Counted from the stretch's first letter, positions 1-12,228 are shown. The stretch is 64,000 nt of DNA from Pseudorasbora parva (GCF_024679245.1 NC_090176.1:46887086-46951085); one strand, 5' to 3'. The notes: generated from the letters alone by a model not told the origin. Made by a program: numbers and translations.

Positions 1-29
1 TGCTGCTTGGTTACAATTCTAGCCTCATT

Positions 30-560
30 TTAAATAATACTAACTAATAGGCTAAGTCATGTTTGCAAAATCCTAATTCATTTAGCAACATGTTAATTCA
101 TGTTAGCAATGTGTTAAAAATGCTAATAACATGTTAAATCATGTTATCAATGTGCTAATTCATGCTAGCAGTATGCTAATTAGTCATAGCAACATCTTAA
201 AACATGCCAGCAGTATGCCAAGTTATGTTAACAAACTAGTTAAATCATGTTAACAACATTTTAATTAATGTTAGCAATGTGATGATTTATAATAACAAGC
301 TCATTTTAGCTAGCAACTTTAAAATATGTTAGCAAACATGGTAGCCTAAATCATGTTAGCAATGTTAAAACATGTTGGCAAACATGCTCATTCATGCTAG
401 CAACATGCTAGCCAAGTTTCAAAATCAAATTTGATCAGTTTGTTAAGACATGCTAATTCATGTTAGCATTGTGTTAAAAAGATTGCAACATGTTAATTCA
501 TTCTAGCAATGTAGTAGAACATGCCAAATGCTATGTAACGCTAGACACATGCAAAGACAT
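30..560. repeat. Degenerate ATGTTAGCAA/ATGCTAATTC tandem repeat, left block
   Basis: Many diverged copies of motifs such as CATGTTAGCAATGTG and CATGCTAATTCATG follow each other with irregular spacing of about 20-35 bp. The same motifs occur in reverse complement at about 1785-2115, and a short forward stretch recurs at about 55325-55420. It looks like an old minisatellite-like block. It has no coding potential. Confidence 0.7.
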
Positions 561-1784
561 GATAAAACATGCTTTAAACTTATACAACTTTCAGACAAGT
601 CTTTGTCAACATAAAAGTTTGTCCTGCTGAACTTTACTTTCTAGTTTTAAGAGTGAGATAGATGTTTAAAAGAATATTAAATTATACATGGCCCTTAGGG
701 GAAAACGTATACATTTATGATAAGCTGTATGACTCAAAATATATTTTACATTTCTTTGTTGCTCTTAACTGATTTTGGCCAATGCATTCTTAATATCCAG
801 TTGCATAATTATTTCAGCCCTTTAGGAGGTTATTTATAGCCATGGGCTAATTAAACTTTCTTTAGCTGTAAGAATCCTGTTTTAATTAATATCGGTTGTC
901 ACTCTAAATAGCAACATTTATGGGCCTTAAGAGAGATTAAACCATGGTAATTAACTTTAATTATGCTAACTATAAAAGCAATAACCTAGCAGTGATTTAA
1001 TCAGTCAGTCAAGCAACTTTAATTTTTTTTTCTTTAAAGGAAGTTAATTATGGTTTGATTATGAAATGATAATATATTCTCTACTTTTGTTCTCTGTTAT
1101 ATTTTGTTTTGTGAATTTGTAAGTTAGAGCTCATGAAGGAGAGCAGACAGACATTGATCGTACTGTGGAGAAGTGTTAAATTCCTGAAATGGGGCTTTTT
1201 CCGTCCCTGGAGGGAAACTGGCTGATCTAGTTTTGGATTATTGATCGGTTTTATGTAACAGGGGTTTTACACTAGCGACCTTGGCTTGCCTTTGTTGAGA
1301 TTGTAGTTCACATCAGAGCCTTTTCTATTGAAATATTTGACAGAAATATTTTAAATTTATAAAATATTTTCACTCAATAAAAGAAAATTTTGCATAACAA
1401 AAATAAAACCTATTTCTAGGACACCTAGATTTTTTTGCATTGTGAAATAATTGAATTACAGCCAAACACATTTTCTCAAATTCTTACGGTTTTACTTTTG
1501 AGGTTATTATTTTCAATGATGATTTTAATTGGGTTCTCATTTTTTTTTTTTTTTTGCTGTTATATGTTTTAAAGTGCTGTCATCCAATTGCCTTTATTTT
1601 GAATGAATCAGTGTAGGCAAAAAGATGAGTATAAACACAAAATAACCTTTCAAGAACTAAATCATGCATCTTCACTCATTCATAAATGTTTGACCTATAA
1701 CCATAATTACCCATACATACTTTTAAAATGTTCATTTTTAATTTTAATCTTATATCATTATTTAACACATTGCTAAGATGATTT

Positions 1785-2115
1785 TGCATATGTCAGCAGT
1801 AATTAGCATGTTGTTAACATGAATTACCATGTTAACTAGCATGGATTCGCATGTTGTCAACACTTCAGGATGTTTCTAGCGTGACTTGGCACATTGTAAG
1901 CATGTTTTAGAACATTTCTAACGTGAATTAGCATGTTTTTCACATGTTTAGCTCATTGTTAACATGAACTAGCAAGTTGTTAACATGTTGCTATCTTGTT
2001 TAGCATGTTAATAACATAGATTAGCGTGTTGTTATTGTTTTAACGCATTTCTTGCATATATTAATTAGCATGTTGCTAGAAGGTTTTAACACATTGCTAA
2101 CATGATGCATCTACT
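1785..2115. repeat. Degenerate TTAGCATGTTG tandem repeat, right (inverted) block
   Basis: Recurring AATTAGCATGTTGTTAACATG-type motifs are the reverse complement of those at 30-560. Together the two blocks form a diffuse inverted repeat around about 1.2 kb of unrelated sequence. Confidence 0.65.
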
Positions 2116-2434
2116 GACTTGCCAATAAAAATGCAATATGAAATGGCGTATTGATCAATGCAACATGCCGCTAAACTTAAAACTACTTACCTCAAGCTCC
2201 ATTTGCAAAATTGCCATGCCAAGTTGGCCTCTTTTCCCTAGCCATGACCAATATTCTCTTCTTTCGCCTCCTCTTCTTTTTTTTCAGGGCACATAAAAAC
2301 CACAATTGTCAAAGTGTGATTGATCTTGCTCTATTTGTTTACCACTAGGGCATACAGATGATGTTTTACTCTTCTATAGAGACAAAGCAACACGTGTAAT
2401 AATCTGAAAACCATGCCCACTGGAACAATCAAAC

Positions 2435-3019
2435 CGTCTCCAATGACTTTGTATTGCATCAAGCGGCCTCCTTGTCATTTCTGACTTTTATCAAAAAGCT
2501 TTGTAACTAAAAGCCGAAATGTGACTGCAAACAAGCTAAAAAACACAGAACCAAAAACACCAAAGTTTTATTAAGTTGTTGACCCAAAAAATGAGCGTTT
2601 AAGGAGACAAAAGTGGATACAGGCATTTGAGACAGAGTGCAACATGTTATATTACGCTGAGAACTACGCTGCACGAAGGAGGGGAACAGAATCGGCGACG
2701 GGTATATAATATATAAAACTGACATGTGGACATTTGACTTAACAGCGACAAAAAGTTAACTGTACATGTAGGCAGACTGAGGCATAGATCCCAAAATGTA
2801 CCCATTCTCCCTGCTAACTGATGCTTCTTGTGTCTTGTGCTCCTTAAACGCTAGTTTTTTTGGGGTCAACAGCTTATAAAAACGTATTTCTATGTTTTTT
2901 AGCTTGTCTGCTGTACACCCCGTCACATATCGACTTTTAGGCATTGCTCTGTTTTTTTGTTATAAGTTAGAAATGACAAGGAGGCTGCTTCAAACACAAA
3001 ACAATGTCAATGGAGAGCC
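2435..3019 (-). mobile_element. Inverted-repeat DNA element with a THAP-like relic
   Basis: About 55 bp at 2435-2490 (GTCTCCAATGAC... CCTCCTTGTCATTTCT) is repeated in inverted form at 2965-3019 (AGAAATGACAAGGAGG... GTCAATGGAGAG), bounding a roughly 585-bp element. A minus-strand reading frame inside it resembles the start of a THAP zinc-binding domain. The target duplication could not be defined, so the superfamily is open. Confidence 0.6.
2756..2944 (-). pseudogene. THAP-like transposase N-terminus, decayed
   Basis: The minus-strand frame starts MPKSRYVTGCTADKLKN and continues IEIRFYKLLTPKK. The layout (MPK, a Cys, then an RFYKLP-like motif) matches the N-terminus of many THAP domains. However, the first zinc Cys is not in place, the expected Pro after FYKL is Leu, and the frame does not reach the C-x2-H half. 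It looks like a dead transposase exon in the surrounding inverted-repeat element. The assignment is by motif only. Confidence 0.45.
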
Positions 3020-3326
3020 CCCCCCGCCTCTACTCTCTTGCATAAATAGCCTATGATTCAATAGGTGTCATCATCGTACAGTCTACATACATGTTGTACC
3101 CAAGTTTATTAGATCCATGTCGTACAGTGTGATTTGAAATTATGCCATAGAATTGCCCAAACTGCACGGTCTGTATCAGGCGAGAAAATACAGTTGTTTT
3201 CTTTGATTTTTGTGGTACAAGGAACCTGGGAAATGTTTTGCATGTCAAATTAAATGTGCATTTAAACATTTACTTTCACGTAAACCATGTTTCATTAGAT
3301 GTTATTTGTGCATGATCCTTTGATAA

Positions 3327-3617
<291 letters not shown>

Positions 3618-3805
3618 TAGTAAGCAGAATTGCATGTATCCTTATAAGACATGAATAGGACAATCCCATAATGCATTGACAAGTTCAGTGGCATAATCCG
3701 TCAACATTAATGAACAAAGTAAGAGATGTTTATTATACTTATTATTTATTCCATACTGAAGTGTATCAGTACTAAATTTACACATTTTTGAAAGAACATT
3801 CTTAT

Positions 3806-4972
3806 GTTCACCAAGGCTGTATTTATTTGATGACAGAAAACAGTAATATTACATTTTTCTATTGTAATATATTTTAAAATGTAATGTATTCCTGTGACCA
3901 AAGCTGAATTTTCAGCACCATTACTCCAGTCTTCAGTATCACTCATTACTCATTCTTCAGAAATCATTCTAATATGAATTGCGGCTTAAGAAAGATTTCT
4001 AATTATCATCAATGTTGAAATCGGTTGTGCTGCTTAATATTTTTTCTGTAAACTGTTATAGAGTTTTTCGGGATTCTTTGATGAATAGAACTGCATTTAT
4101 TTGAAATAGAAATGTTTGTAACCTTATACTGTAAATGCCTTTACTGTCACTTTGAACCCTCTACACACACCTTGGCAATATAATCGCCATTGGCTGGTAC
4201 ATTTTTTTAGTTTACTCGCCAGACCGATATACAATTTTCATTTGATTCCACCAAATCAGCTCATCTTTGTAAAATGGCACAGCTTTTTTAAATATCTGAA
4301 TGTACACTCTTAACATCAGTCAATCATATTATGATATTATGATAATGAGAACTTGAGTATCTTAGGACTTTCAGTGTTTCTGTAAAAAAATAGACAGTAG
4401 TAATTAATATTAAAAGATACTAATTCTACTACTAATAACAATATTCAACGCACTAAGGATTGCCGAGCTGCTGGGTTCATGAATATTAATCACATTGTCA
4501 GTGCTCGCTCGAACTGATTTGCTGAAATCAAAACAGGGACGTTAATGGATAAGTGCCAGCCAATGAGATTGCCGTTTGCACATTAATTCCGCCCACTACC
4601 GGAGAAACCGGAATATCTTCTGCTTGTTCTTAAAAGCTGAATAATTCCAAATGAACTCCATAATTTTGACAGAAAAAAACAGAATATGGCTTGCATGTAG
4701 CGCTATGTCAAATACAGGTACACTGAGCATCTTTTGATCTGATTCAAAAGAGTACAGGTCGCTTGACAGAGTGTGAGGGAAAATATATCTATGCAAACTT
4801 ATACTTAGCCACTAACACACACACTGCTGAGTAAAATCTAAGAATTTATTTGCAAATGGCTGATGATAGATACTGAATAAGGAATTAGTCGCATATACAA
4901 GTGATTTAAAAAAAAGGGTTGCTTTTGATCAATTTAATGCATCCTTGCTGAATAAAAGTTTCTAAATCAATT
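3806..4972 (+). mobile_element. Palindromic cyprinid DNA repeat split by a ~770-bp insertion
   Basis: 3806-4153 begins TCACCAAGGCTG and contains the tract CTCCAGTCTTCAGT and the CTTTACTGTCACTTT tail. The matching end, TTTTGATCAATTTAATGCAT then CCTTGCTGAATAAAAG, resumes only at about 4922-4972. The ends are imperfect inverted repeats of each other (CCAAGGCTGCAT versus ATGCATCCTTG). Related copies sit at 7956-8165, 8178-8592, 22999-23225, 43300-43576 and 47885-48045. It resembles the Angel-type palindromic MITEs of zebrafish, but the name is tentative. The intervening 4154-4921 segment is of unknown class. Confidence 0.7.
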
Positions 4973-5383
4973 TCTTGCAAAAAAAAAAGTTTGTTTTACC
5001 CAATATGTATGTGCTGTTTATTTTTATGCTCATTAGACTATCATGTCATTAGAACTGTGATGCGCTAACTGAATCAACCAAGGCAGAGTTGCCTAAGAAG
5101 AAAGATACTCACTAGGTTTTATAACAGCAACATGTTCCTTTCATCTACTGTAAATATGATGGATCCTGGCACCATGAAAGTGTTCACAGCTAGACTTTTT
5201 CTAAGAGCTTTTCCGATACTATGAATCATTAATAACCATTAAACTATTTTATTTTAGCACAAATCATGGAGATTGTATAAAGTCGGCACAGAGTGGAAGT
5301 CTTTTTTTCTCTAATGTGACATATATAAAAGAGAAACAGCCTCTTGAACCAGATAAAATGTAGGGCAGGACTTTATTTTGTCC

Positions 5384-5610
5384 ATCAGGAATTGATTGGA
5401 TGGTTGTGGTTTGCTATTGGTTGATCTCATGTGAGTGACAGGTTGGTTGTCCCGCCCTCACACCAGTAAACACATCATCAGAGAAGAGATGAGATGTCGC
5501 TGTAAGTGGAGGGGAAGAGATTTTGATTAAAGATGAGTGCACGGATAAATCATTTATAATACTGCAATATTGCATAAAATACTAAAATGGTTCATTTTTA
5601 TTTCATAGTG
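5384..5610. repeat. Dispersed repeat, copy 1 (second copy at 22481-22730)
   Basis: The segment with GGAATTGATTGGATGGT, TTGATCTCATGTGAGTGACA and CCCGCCCTCACACCAGTAAA is nearly identical to 22481-22580. The similarity continues more weakly for another 130 bp. No terminal repeats or coding frame were seen, so the class is unknown. Confidence 0.75.
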
Positions 5611-5627
5611 AATTATGCTGTGGAAAA

Positions 5628-6817
5628 CAGGGTTGTGCAAAATTCAGTATTTCAGAATTGGCCTGCATTCAATTCATGAATTGGAATTTGAATTGACTCC
5701 GCCCCACAGGAAGTTGAATGTGAATTGGAATTAGAATGACAGGAAGTAGAATTGAATTCATGACAATTCAAAGAAATCTATTATAAGTTACCCATTACAA
5801 ATGTGGTTTGGATAACTTTATTTGTTTTATAAGCAAAACAATTTACTTTTAATATGATTAGTAACTAATTGAATTACACATTTTACCTTAGTTATACAAC
5901 AATTTAGCCTGACAAGCCAGACCCACATCAAAATGTTTGGTCTGGAAACTCACCATAGACAGGGCTCAATCCGAGCGGCGGGATAAACGGTTGTCTTTCA
6001 AACTCCCTCTGCACGCGATAGGATAGCGCTGCCACCAACCAGAGCAATGAAGGTGAAGCAGAGCTCGCTGACAGATTAAACATTCGCCGTATCCGGTTGG
6101 CAAAACTCTGAACACATCTTCCCTTTTTAAGAATGACTTCAGTGCCGTTCTTTTTTTGTTCTTTTCTCAGAGAAAAGCTCAACTCCAAGTCTTCCAGAGT
6201 CGCGGTCAAAGCTGATTCGAAAGACCACCGCCGTTCGCCAGTGTCTGTGTTTACTAGAAGCACGCAAACGCAACTCAACCATCATCATTATGGCCCCGCC
6301 CACCGACTCTATACACAATGTGATTGGCCTGGCAAGAGTTTGGCGTTTAAAGCTCAGAAGGGTATTGAGAGTTGCTAGACGACACTTGCGGGCAGATTAA
6401 ATTTGCTGCCGCTAGGGTGCGTCTAGAGTTCTAGGCTAACAACAATTACATTCATTTTGTAATTTTGTAATTTCCAGCTGATATGTAAAGCATGCTGGCA
6501 ACTAACAATGGTGTCTCTAAATAAAACATACTGCATGATTGAGCTAATTCTCTTAAAAATAAACAAGTAACCTTATTTTCCTTAATTGTATCAGCTTAAT
6601 CGGTTCCTCAATTCAAGCCTCAAAATTGCTTACATTTCCTTAATTTTGGGGAAAGTGTATCTCTTGGTTTGATTTCTTTACAACACTGAACCACAATTTT
6701 CTTCACAAAATACACACTATGTTTTAATTATGACCTTAATTTTTTTGTGTGAAAATTTGAATTGAATCAAGAATTGAATTGGAATTTAGGAGTCATTCTC
6801 AATTGTGCACAAGCCTG
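5628..6817. mobile_element. hAT-like non-autonomous element, 8-bp TSD
   Basis: Starts CAGGGTTGTGC and ends GCACAAGCCTG, flanked on both sides by the exact 8-bp direct repeat GTGGAAAA (5620-5627 and 6818-6825). An 8-bp duplication with short inverted ends beginning CAG is typical of hAT elements. The interior is rich in GAATTG/CAATTC palindromic runs and has no transposase frame. A second element is nested at 5905-6438. Confidence 0.85.
5905..6438. mobile_element. TAGCCT-ended DNA element nested in a hAT-like element
   Basis: Starts TAGCCTGACAAGCC and ends GAGTTCTAGGCTA, flanked by the exact repeat ACAACAATT (5896-5904 and 6439-6447). The ends are short inverted repeats (TAGCCT/AGGCTA). Two larger elements with the same kind of end and duplication lie at 10809-11585 and 36710-37491. 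The two overlapping ORFs inside it are not protein-like. Confidence 0.85.
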
Positions 6818-6888
6818 GTGGAAAAAAACCCAGCCGTTTATGGCTGATGTGGATCATAGATCTGCTGATCAGTTATCATGTCATGTGA

Positions 6889-7017
<129 letters not shown>

Positions 7018-7567
7018 TGATGACTAAAAATCTCTTTTCTGTATGTAATTATAACAGTTACACAAGGTTAATCAAGTGCTGGTGATTTATTTGATTTGTC
7101 TGTACTGTCGATATCAAAGAGGACCTATTATGCGGAGGACCTTGATTTCGTTTTTAGGCTATACTGGAATAGGTTTTCATGCTTGAATGTTCAAAAAACC
7201 CATTTTATACTGGGACTCATTTCCCAGTCTGTCAGTAACACTGTGTGTCCTTTCATACACCCGGCACAATGTGACGGCAGCAGGGACGTAGCTATCTTTT
7301 CAGAAGTGAGGCGGACAGAAATGTCGTAATACCAATTTTTTTTTGACCGATATAATTTATCGCATGTCTTGCTTTTAATTTGTTAAGATATTAAATACAC
7401 TGCTGAACAATAACCACTAATATCTATAATATTATTCTCCTATTTTTTATGCCAATTTTATGATTGGTTTAATACTACAGACACTTGTGCATTAAGTCTC
7501 CATAGATTTTATCCAATGTAAAAAAAATAAAAAAAATTCTGATGTAAACCAGCTGTCCTCTGTGTGA

Positions 7568-7570
<3 letters not shown>

Positions 7571-7607
<37 letters not shown>

Positions 7608-7950
7608 TGTTCGATTTATATAGCGCTTTTCAAGGCACTCAAAGCGCTTTACATTGAAGGGGGGAATCTCCTCAACCACCACCAATGTGCAGCATCCACC
7701 TGGATGATGCGACGGCAGCCATATTGCGCCAGAACGCCCACCACACACCAGCTGATTGGTGGAGAGGAGACCTAGTGATGAAGCCAATCAGGAGAGGGGG
7801 ATGATTAGGAGGCCATGATGGACAGAGGCCAATGGGCAAATTTGGCCAGGACGCCGGGGTTTTACCCCTACTCTTTTTCCGAAAGACATCCTGGGATTTT
7901 TAACGACCACAGAGAGTCAGGACCTCGGTTTAACGTCTCATCCGAAAGAC
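7571..7950 (-). mobile_element. SINE3 (5S-derived) tail, 5'-truncated, minus strand
   Basis: This is the reverse complement of most of the SINE at 34428-35018: its (AAT)n tail lies at about 7573-7606, followed by AGCGCTTTTCAAGGCACTC and ending at CGTCTCATCCGAAAGAC. The 5S-rRNA-like head is missing, which is the usual 5' truncation of an LINE-mobilised SINE. It abuts a palindromic element. Confidence 0.88.
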
Positions 7951-7955
7951 GTAAA

Positions 7956-8592
7956 GATATAGTAAAGTGCAATTTATTCCTGTGAGCAAAGCTGAATTTA
8001 TCATCATTACTCCAGTCTTCAGTGTTACATGATCCTTCACTAATCATTCTCAGATGAGGATCTGATGATCAACACACATTTATGATTATTATCAATTGTG
8101 CTGCTCATGGTGATGCTTAAATTTTGTGGAAACCATCTAAACATTTGTGGTAAAATTAAAAAAGAGAGAGAAATTAATACTTTTATTGATCAGACATGCA
8201 TTCAATGATCACAAGATATATTTTTAATATTAAAAAAGATAATAATTTATTTAATAAATGCAAATTAATGCTGTCCATTGAACTTTCTATCATTAAAGAA
8301 TCCTGAAAAATAAAATGTATCATGGTTTCCACAACATTTTAAAGCAACACAGCTATTTTTAACAGACAATAATCATAAATGTTTCTTGATTATGAAATCC
8401 TCATCTGAGAATGATTAGTGAAGGATCATGTGACACTGAAGACTGGAGTAATGATGATAAATTCAGCTTTGATCACAGGAATAAATTACACTTTATATTC
8501 ACATAGGAAAAAAGCTGTTTTAATTTGTAATAATATTTCACAATATTACTGTTTTAACTATTTTTGATTAAATGAATGCAGCCTTGGTGAGC
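7956..8592. repeat. Head-to-head pair of palindromic cyprinid repeats
   Basis: 7956-8165 carries the forward tract TTTATTCCTGTGAGCAAAGC to GTGGAAACC. 8178-8592 carries the same element in reverse (GGTTTCCAC... GACTGGAGTAATGATG... GCAGCCTTGGTGAGC). The forward copy lacks its start. Together they form an approximately 600-bp inverted repeat able to fold into a long stem. Confidence 0.75.
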
Positions 8593-9009
8593 AGAAGATT
8601 CTAAACATTAAAAAAGCTGCATTATTCATATGATAGGCTTTATTGTCAATAAATAGGCTACATTGAGATGGTTTGAAAAACACACATATAGCATATATTG
8701 TCGCAATCGTATGATTGTCGTCGTCACGTTTCATCATCATAACGATTGTTTTCCTTCAGCTGCAGATCCAGCGTGACAGGGTATTACTTGTACGAATCCA
8801 CTTTTGGACATTCTCTGAGAGCGCCCTCCTCATATTTAGATGAAAATAAAATTACAGGTTTTCATACATAGATCATTTTTTGTCTCTGATTTTAAATGTT
8901 AATGTGTTTACATTGGTTTCTATATAAATACACTTGCATGTGACCTCGAAAAGCGCTCTATCAACCGAGATTAGAGAAGGCTGTCTTTAGCGTACCTGTT
9001 AATTTGCCT

Positions 9010-9060
9010 GGCACCGTGCAGGGTAACGTCGGTTCGAATCCCGCTCGGAACGGGTCGACT
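9010..9060 (+). other. tRNA-like B box (possible SINE fragment)
   Basis: GGTTCGAATCC at about 9031-9041 is a perfect Pol III B-box consensus, preceded by a loosely tRNA-like stretch. No convincing cloverleaf could be folded by eye, so this is not called as a tRNA gene. A decayed tRNA-derived SINE is the likelier explanation. Confidence 0.3.
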
Positions 9061-9149
9061 AGGATCGGTGAGACCCAGTTAAAGTGCGGGTGACGAAAAT
9101 ACATTTTATTAAAAGTGAGGTCCCCCCTGTCCCCCGCGTAATCTACGCC

Positions 9150-9560
9150 CATGGACGGCCGACACGACGCAAGAGTTTTTGCACGTTTCAGCCCAACGCA
9201 GTTATCATTTTCACGTTCAGCGCCTCTTTGTTTAAATAGCAAATCTGTTCACCCATGGGCGTGCTGGTCTGAAAACGAGGTGTGTTTGGGTGCATTATTG
9301 GTGCGTTGCTATTTTGAGGCAACTGAAAACAAATGCGCTGTTAGTAATATGCCCCTATAAGCAAGTACACACTCTGCATATTACACACACAGCCGCACAC
9401 AAACATTTTTAAATATTAAAAATAAAAGGATTCCTCTCTGAAAGTTTTCATTCTTTCCACTTGCAAAATTTCACCATGTAAATAGTGAATCCGCCATGGT
9501 GCAAGCACTACAGGCTATGGGAATGGGAGATGAGACTCTGATTGGTTTATTGCACGTTAC
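9150..9560. repeat. Dispersed repeat, copy 1 (second copy ~12555-13030)
   Basis: Shared blocks include CAAATCTGTTCACCCATGG, GCGTTGCTATTTTGAGG, AATATTAAAAATAAAAGGAT and GGGAGATGAGACTCTGATTG, in the same order at both places. The class is not recognised. Reading frames across it are not conserved between copies. Confidence 0.7.
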
Positions 9561-10421
9561 GCATACACATGACTCATTGAGAGACTAGGCACAACCCGTT
9601 TGTACTATGCTCCTGGCACGGACTGTTTTTCCCATCATTATACTGGCAAAAGTGGATTTAGACACGCCCTGAGCGCACCTGCACCATTCCCTTCAGACCA
9701 TGCGCTCAGATTGTTAAAATAGGACCCTTTGTTTAGTTCCTCTCTATATGAAGCCACTCCTTCTGAAAAGTGCAATGTGCTCTGATTGGATCAGTGTGTT
9801 ATGATTGGCCAATTGCTTAGAGTGTGTTTGGGAAATGTCACGGCTCCTACCGTAACCACAAGTTTTAGCATGCTACTAACTAACTTAACCAGACCTCATA
9901 CTTTTTTTGCTTTTGCTGACATGGAATTTTCTAAAAGAGGAATATTGTAACATGTTTCTTGGAAGAAAACTGAAGCCTACAATCAAGGTGTTTCAGGGAG
10001 TTCAGAAACCGTGTGGCGCACTGATATAGAGAATAACTCCCACTGGAGTAACTTTGTGCTTTGTAACTTTGTAGATGTTTTTCATGCTCAGACAGCAACA
10101 TCACACACTAAAGCAAGCTGAAAATGTAACAAAGCATAATAGGTCCTCTTTAACTAAAGCCTGTACAGCTGATCTAATATCTAATGTGGTTTTACAGGCT
10201 CAGACGGTGAAAGTATAATTCACCCAAAATGGAAATGGTCCTAATTTATATCTTCCTTTAATATTGTTCAGACTTTTTCATTAAAATACACAATGAGATG
10301 TTTTGCAGAGAGTTCATAAGTTAGCATTTTTAAAGTATTCCTCTCCCTTGTAGCATCATTTATAGACTTTCTCTTATCCGTACAAATATTAAACAAGTAT
10401 TTTCATATCTGATGCTTGCAG

Positions 10422-10555
10422 GTTTTAATGCTCACGCTGCAGAACGATCCTCCAACCCTGGAGACTGGGATTGAAGACAAAGAGATGCTTAAGAAGTATG
10501 GGAAATCTTTTAGAAAACTTATATCCTTGTGCCTTCAGAAGGACCCTGCAAAGAG
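10422..10555 (+). CDS. stk39: stk39 exon: kinase subdomains X-XI
   Basis: 134 nt, phase 0 to phase 2, between a TGCTTGCAG acceptor and a GTAATT donor. It encodes [16 protein letters not shown], then [20 protein letters not shown] and CLQKDPAKR, the last Arg codon being split by the intron. This is the alpha-G/alpha-H part of the C-lobe, and the KDPxKRP motif of subdomain XI spans this junction. The tract [16 protein letters not shown] is characteristic of the SPAK/OSR1 (GCK-VI) branch of Ste20 kinases. The reading frame is fully open. Confidence 0.95.
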
Positions 10556-10808
10556 GTAATTTGAATCCAACAAATCATCCTTATGTTCACACAAATGAGT
10601 AAATCTGTGTCCAAGAAGGTTTTTCTGTGCATGACCAGAAGTTTCAACAAAGCCTTTTAATACTGGAGGCAAACATATTGATTTGATTTGAGTTGTCTTG
10701 TGTACATTATTGAATGACAGTTCTCTCTAATGAAAAAAATCGCAGTCAATAAAAGAAATGCCACACAGACAAAGTAGGTCTGATTACGCTCAAATTGATA
10801 CAGATGAG

Positions 10809-11585
10809 TAGCCTGACGTGGTCATACTCAATTCTAGTCCGAATATGAGTCTGATACTGCTCCATTGGGCTGTGATTATGGGGCGTGTTTCAACCAAACC
10901 AGGAAAGACCTCAATTGGACAGACCTACAACCAATCAGAGCAATGAAGGGACGCATTGTCAAATGTCAACAGAGCTCAACTGTTGCCAAGACTGCATTTT
11001 TTTCCGTGGGTTGTTTTCCATGTCAGCTTGTTAAAGCGACTTTTATGTGATATATAGACCCATGAATGCATATTTTAGCTGGCAACCTTGCCAAAATAAC
11101 ACACATTTTACCCCCCAAACGCCTTTTTTTCCGGATAACCCCCCTGAGAAACTATTGTTTAGGGCTAGTAGTTGGCGGGTTTTGTTGTAAAAACTTGGCA
11201 ACCCTGTCTGCACGCGCGCTGGTATCAGGCTGGAATACACAATCTTTGCCAGTGTTGTAAAAAAAGAAGAAGAAGGATTTAAGGATACACAGAGTACTTA
11301 CCCAACATGATCATTATTTAGAGAGAAATAGTCATGGTGAATGCATATACAAACAAGCTCTCCGTTTAGGATTTGAACAAATATAATCCAAGTGTCTTTG
11401 ATGACGTGCATGATTACGTTACTGTTGATCATCTGTCCATCACCGTCTAAAGCCCACCCTGATGATATCATTGGTCAGAACAGTTTCTGTTCAGGGATAA
11501 TTACTCCTCTATGGATCGAGTCCAGACCGAACTGCCCGAGCTCAAATGTTGTGGGCGGGGCTGAGTTCGGCCGGCATCCAGGCTA
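10809..11585. mobile_element. TAGCCT-ended DNA element, copy 1 (777 bp)
   Basis: Starts TAGCCTGACGTGG and ends GGCATCCAGGCTA. The flanking repeats are ACAGATGAG (10800-10808) and ACTGATGAG (11586-11594), one mismatch in nine. It is collinear with 36710-37491 over its whole length. The several small overlapping ORFs are not conserved between the copies. A 9-bp duplication would suit Mutator-like elements; if the final A belongs to the element, an 8-bp duplication would suit hAT. Confidence 0.88.
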
Positions 11586-11634
11586 ACTGATGAGCTAAAG
11601 AGATCTCAGAATCATAAATTGCTGTTGGTTTGTT

Positions 11635-12112
11635 CACTGTCTATACCAGGGGGTAACCTCCCACGGTTTCTCTTGAAGCCAATACGGAAATAACTTAAAC
11701 TGCAATTCCTCGACTGGCCACTAGAGACAGACTTAAGAAGAGAGCAGAATCTCATTAGGCCCAGGTTAAAATTCCCAACTTTACAGCAGAAAAAAACATG
11801 TTTACAGGGAGGTGAATTTTTCGACTCATTCGATTATAAATAAAATCTATTATTATTATTATTAATATGAACCCTTAAAATTCTGCATAATTAAGGGTGT
11901 GGTTACTTTGAGTAGCAGGTGGATAGCCATCGTGTCACCTAAGCTCCGCTCACATCCCTCCTCTTTGCCCATTTTCTGTTATCCGGGCGTGACGCACTGC
12001 CAAGATGGCAACGACCAGCTCGTCTCTACTTTACACTTCAGAAAGCCTTATCAGAATCCTATGGGTGACGTCACGGACACTATGTCCATATTTTTTTTTA
12101 CAGTTTATGGTC
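11635..12112. mobile_element. MITE-like element ending TTTTACAGTTTATGG
   Basis: The right part, GGGTGACGTCACGGACACTA then TGTCCATATTTTTTTTTACA then GTTTATGG, is a common cyprinid element end. The left end (CACTGTCTATACCAGGGGG) is less certain. Boundaries and class are approximate. Confidence 0.45.
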
Positions 12113-12227
12113 TATATACATTGGGTAGTACTAGCGCTGTAGGTGTGGGCGATAATAATTTTATATCATAAAAACATAACAGGACATTCATTCCATTACA
12201 CATACACACACTTACATATTACATTAA

Positions 12228-12228
<1 letters not shown>

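Larger units (their letters stand above)
7114..10153. mobile_element. TTAA-type DNA element with AGGACCTATTATGC ends, heavily nested
   Basis: The left end reads AAAGAGGACCTATTATGC and the right end GCATAATAGGTCCTCTTTAA. The right boundary is TTAA; the left has decayed to TCAA. Internal subterminal sequences (TTTTCATGCTTGA then TGTTCAAAAA near the left, GAAGCCACTCCTTCTGAAA near the right) recur in the element at 49111-53871, so both belong to one family. The core is expanded by later insertions. No intact transposase was seen. Confidence 0.8.

Noticed and set aside
9010..9060. tRNA gene
   Set aside because: Only the B box is convincing; A box and cloverleaf stems could not be matched.
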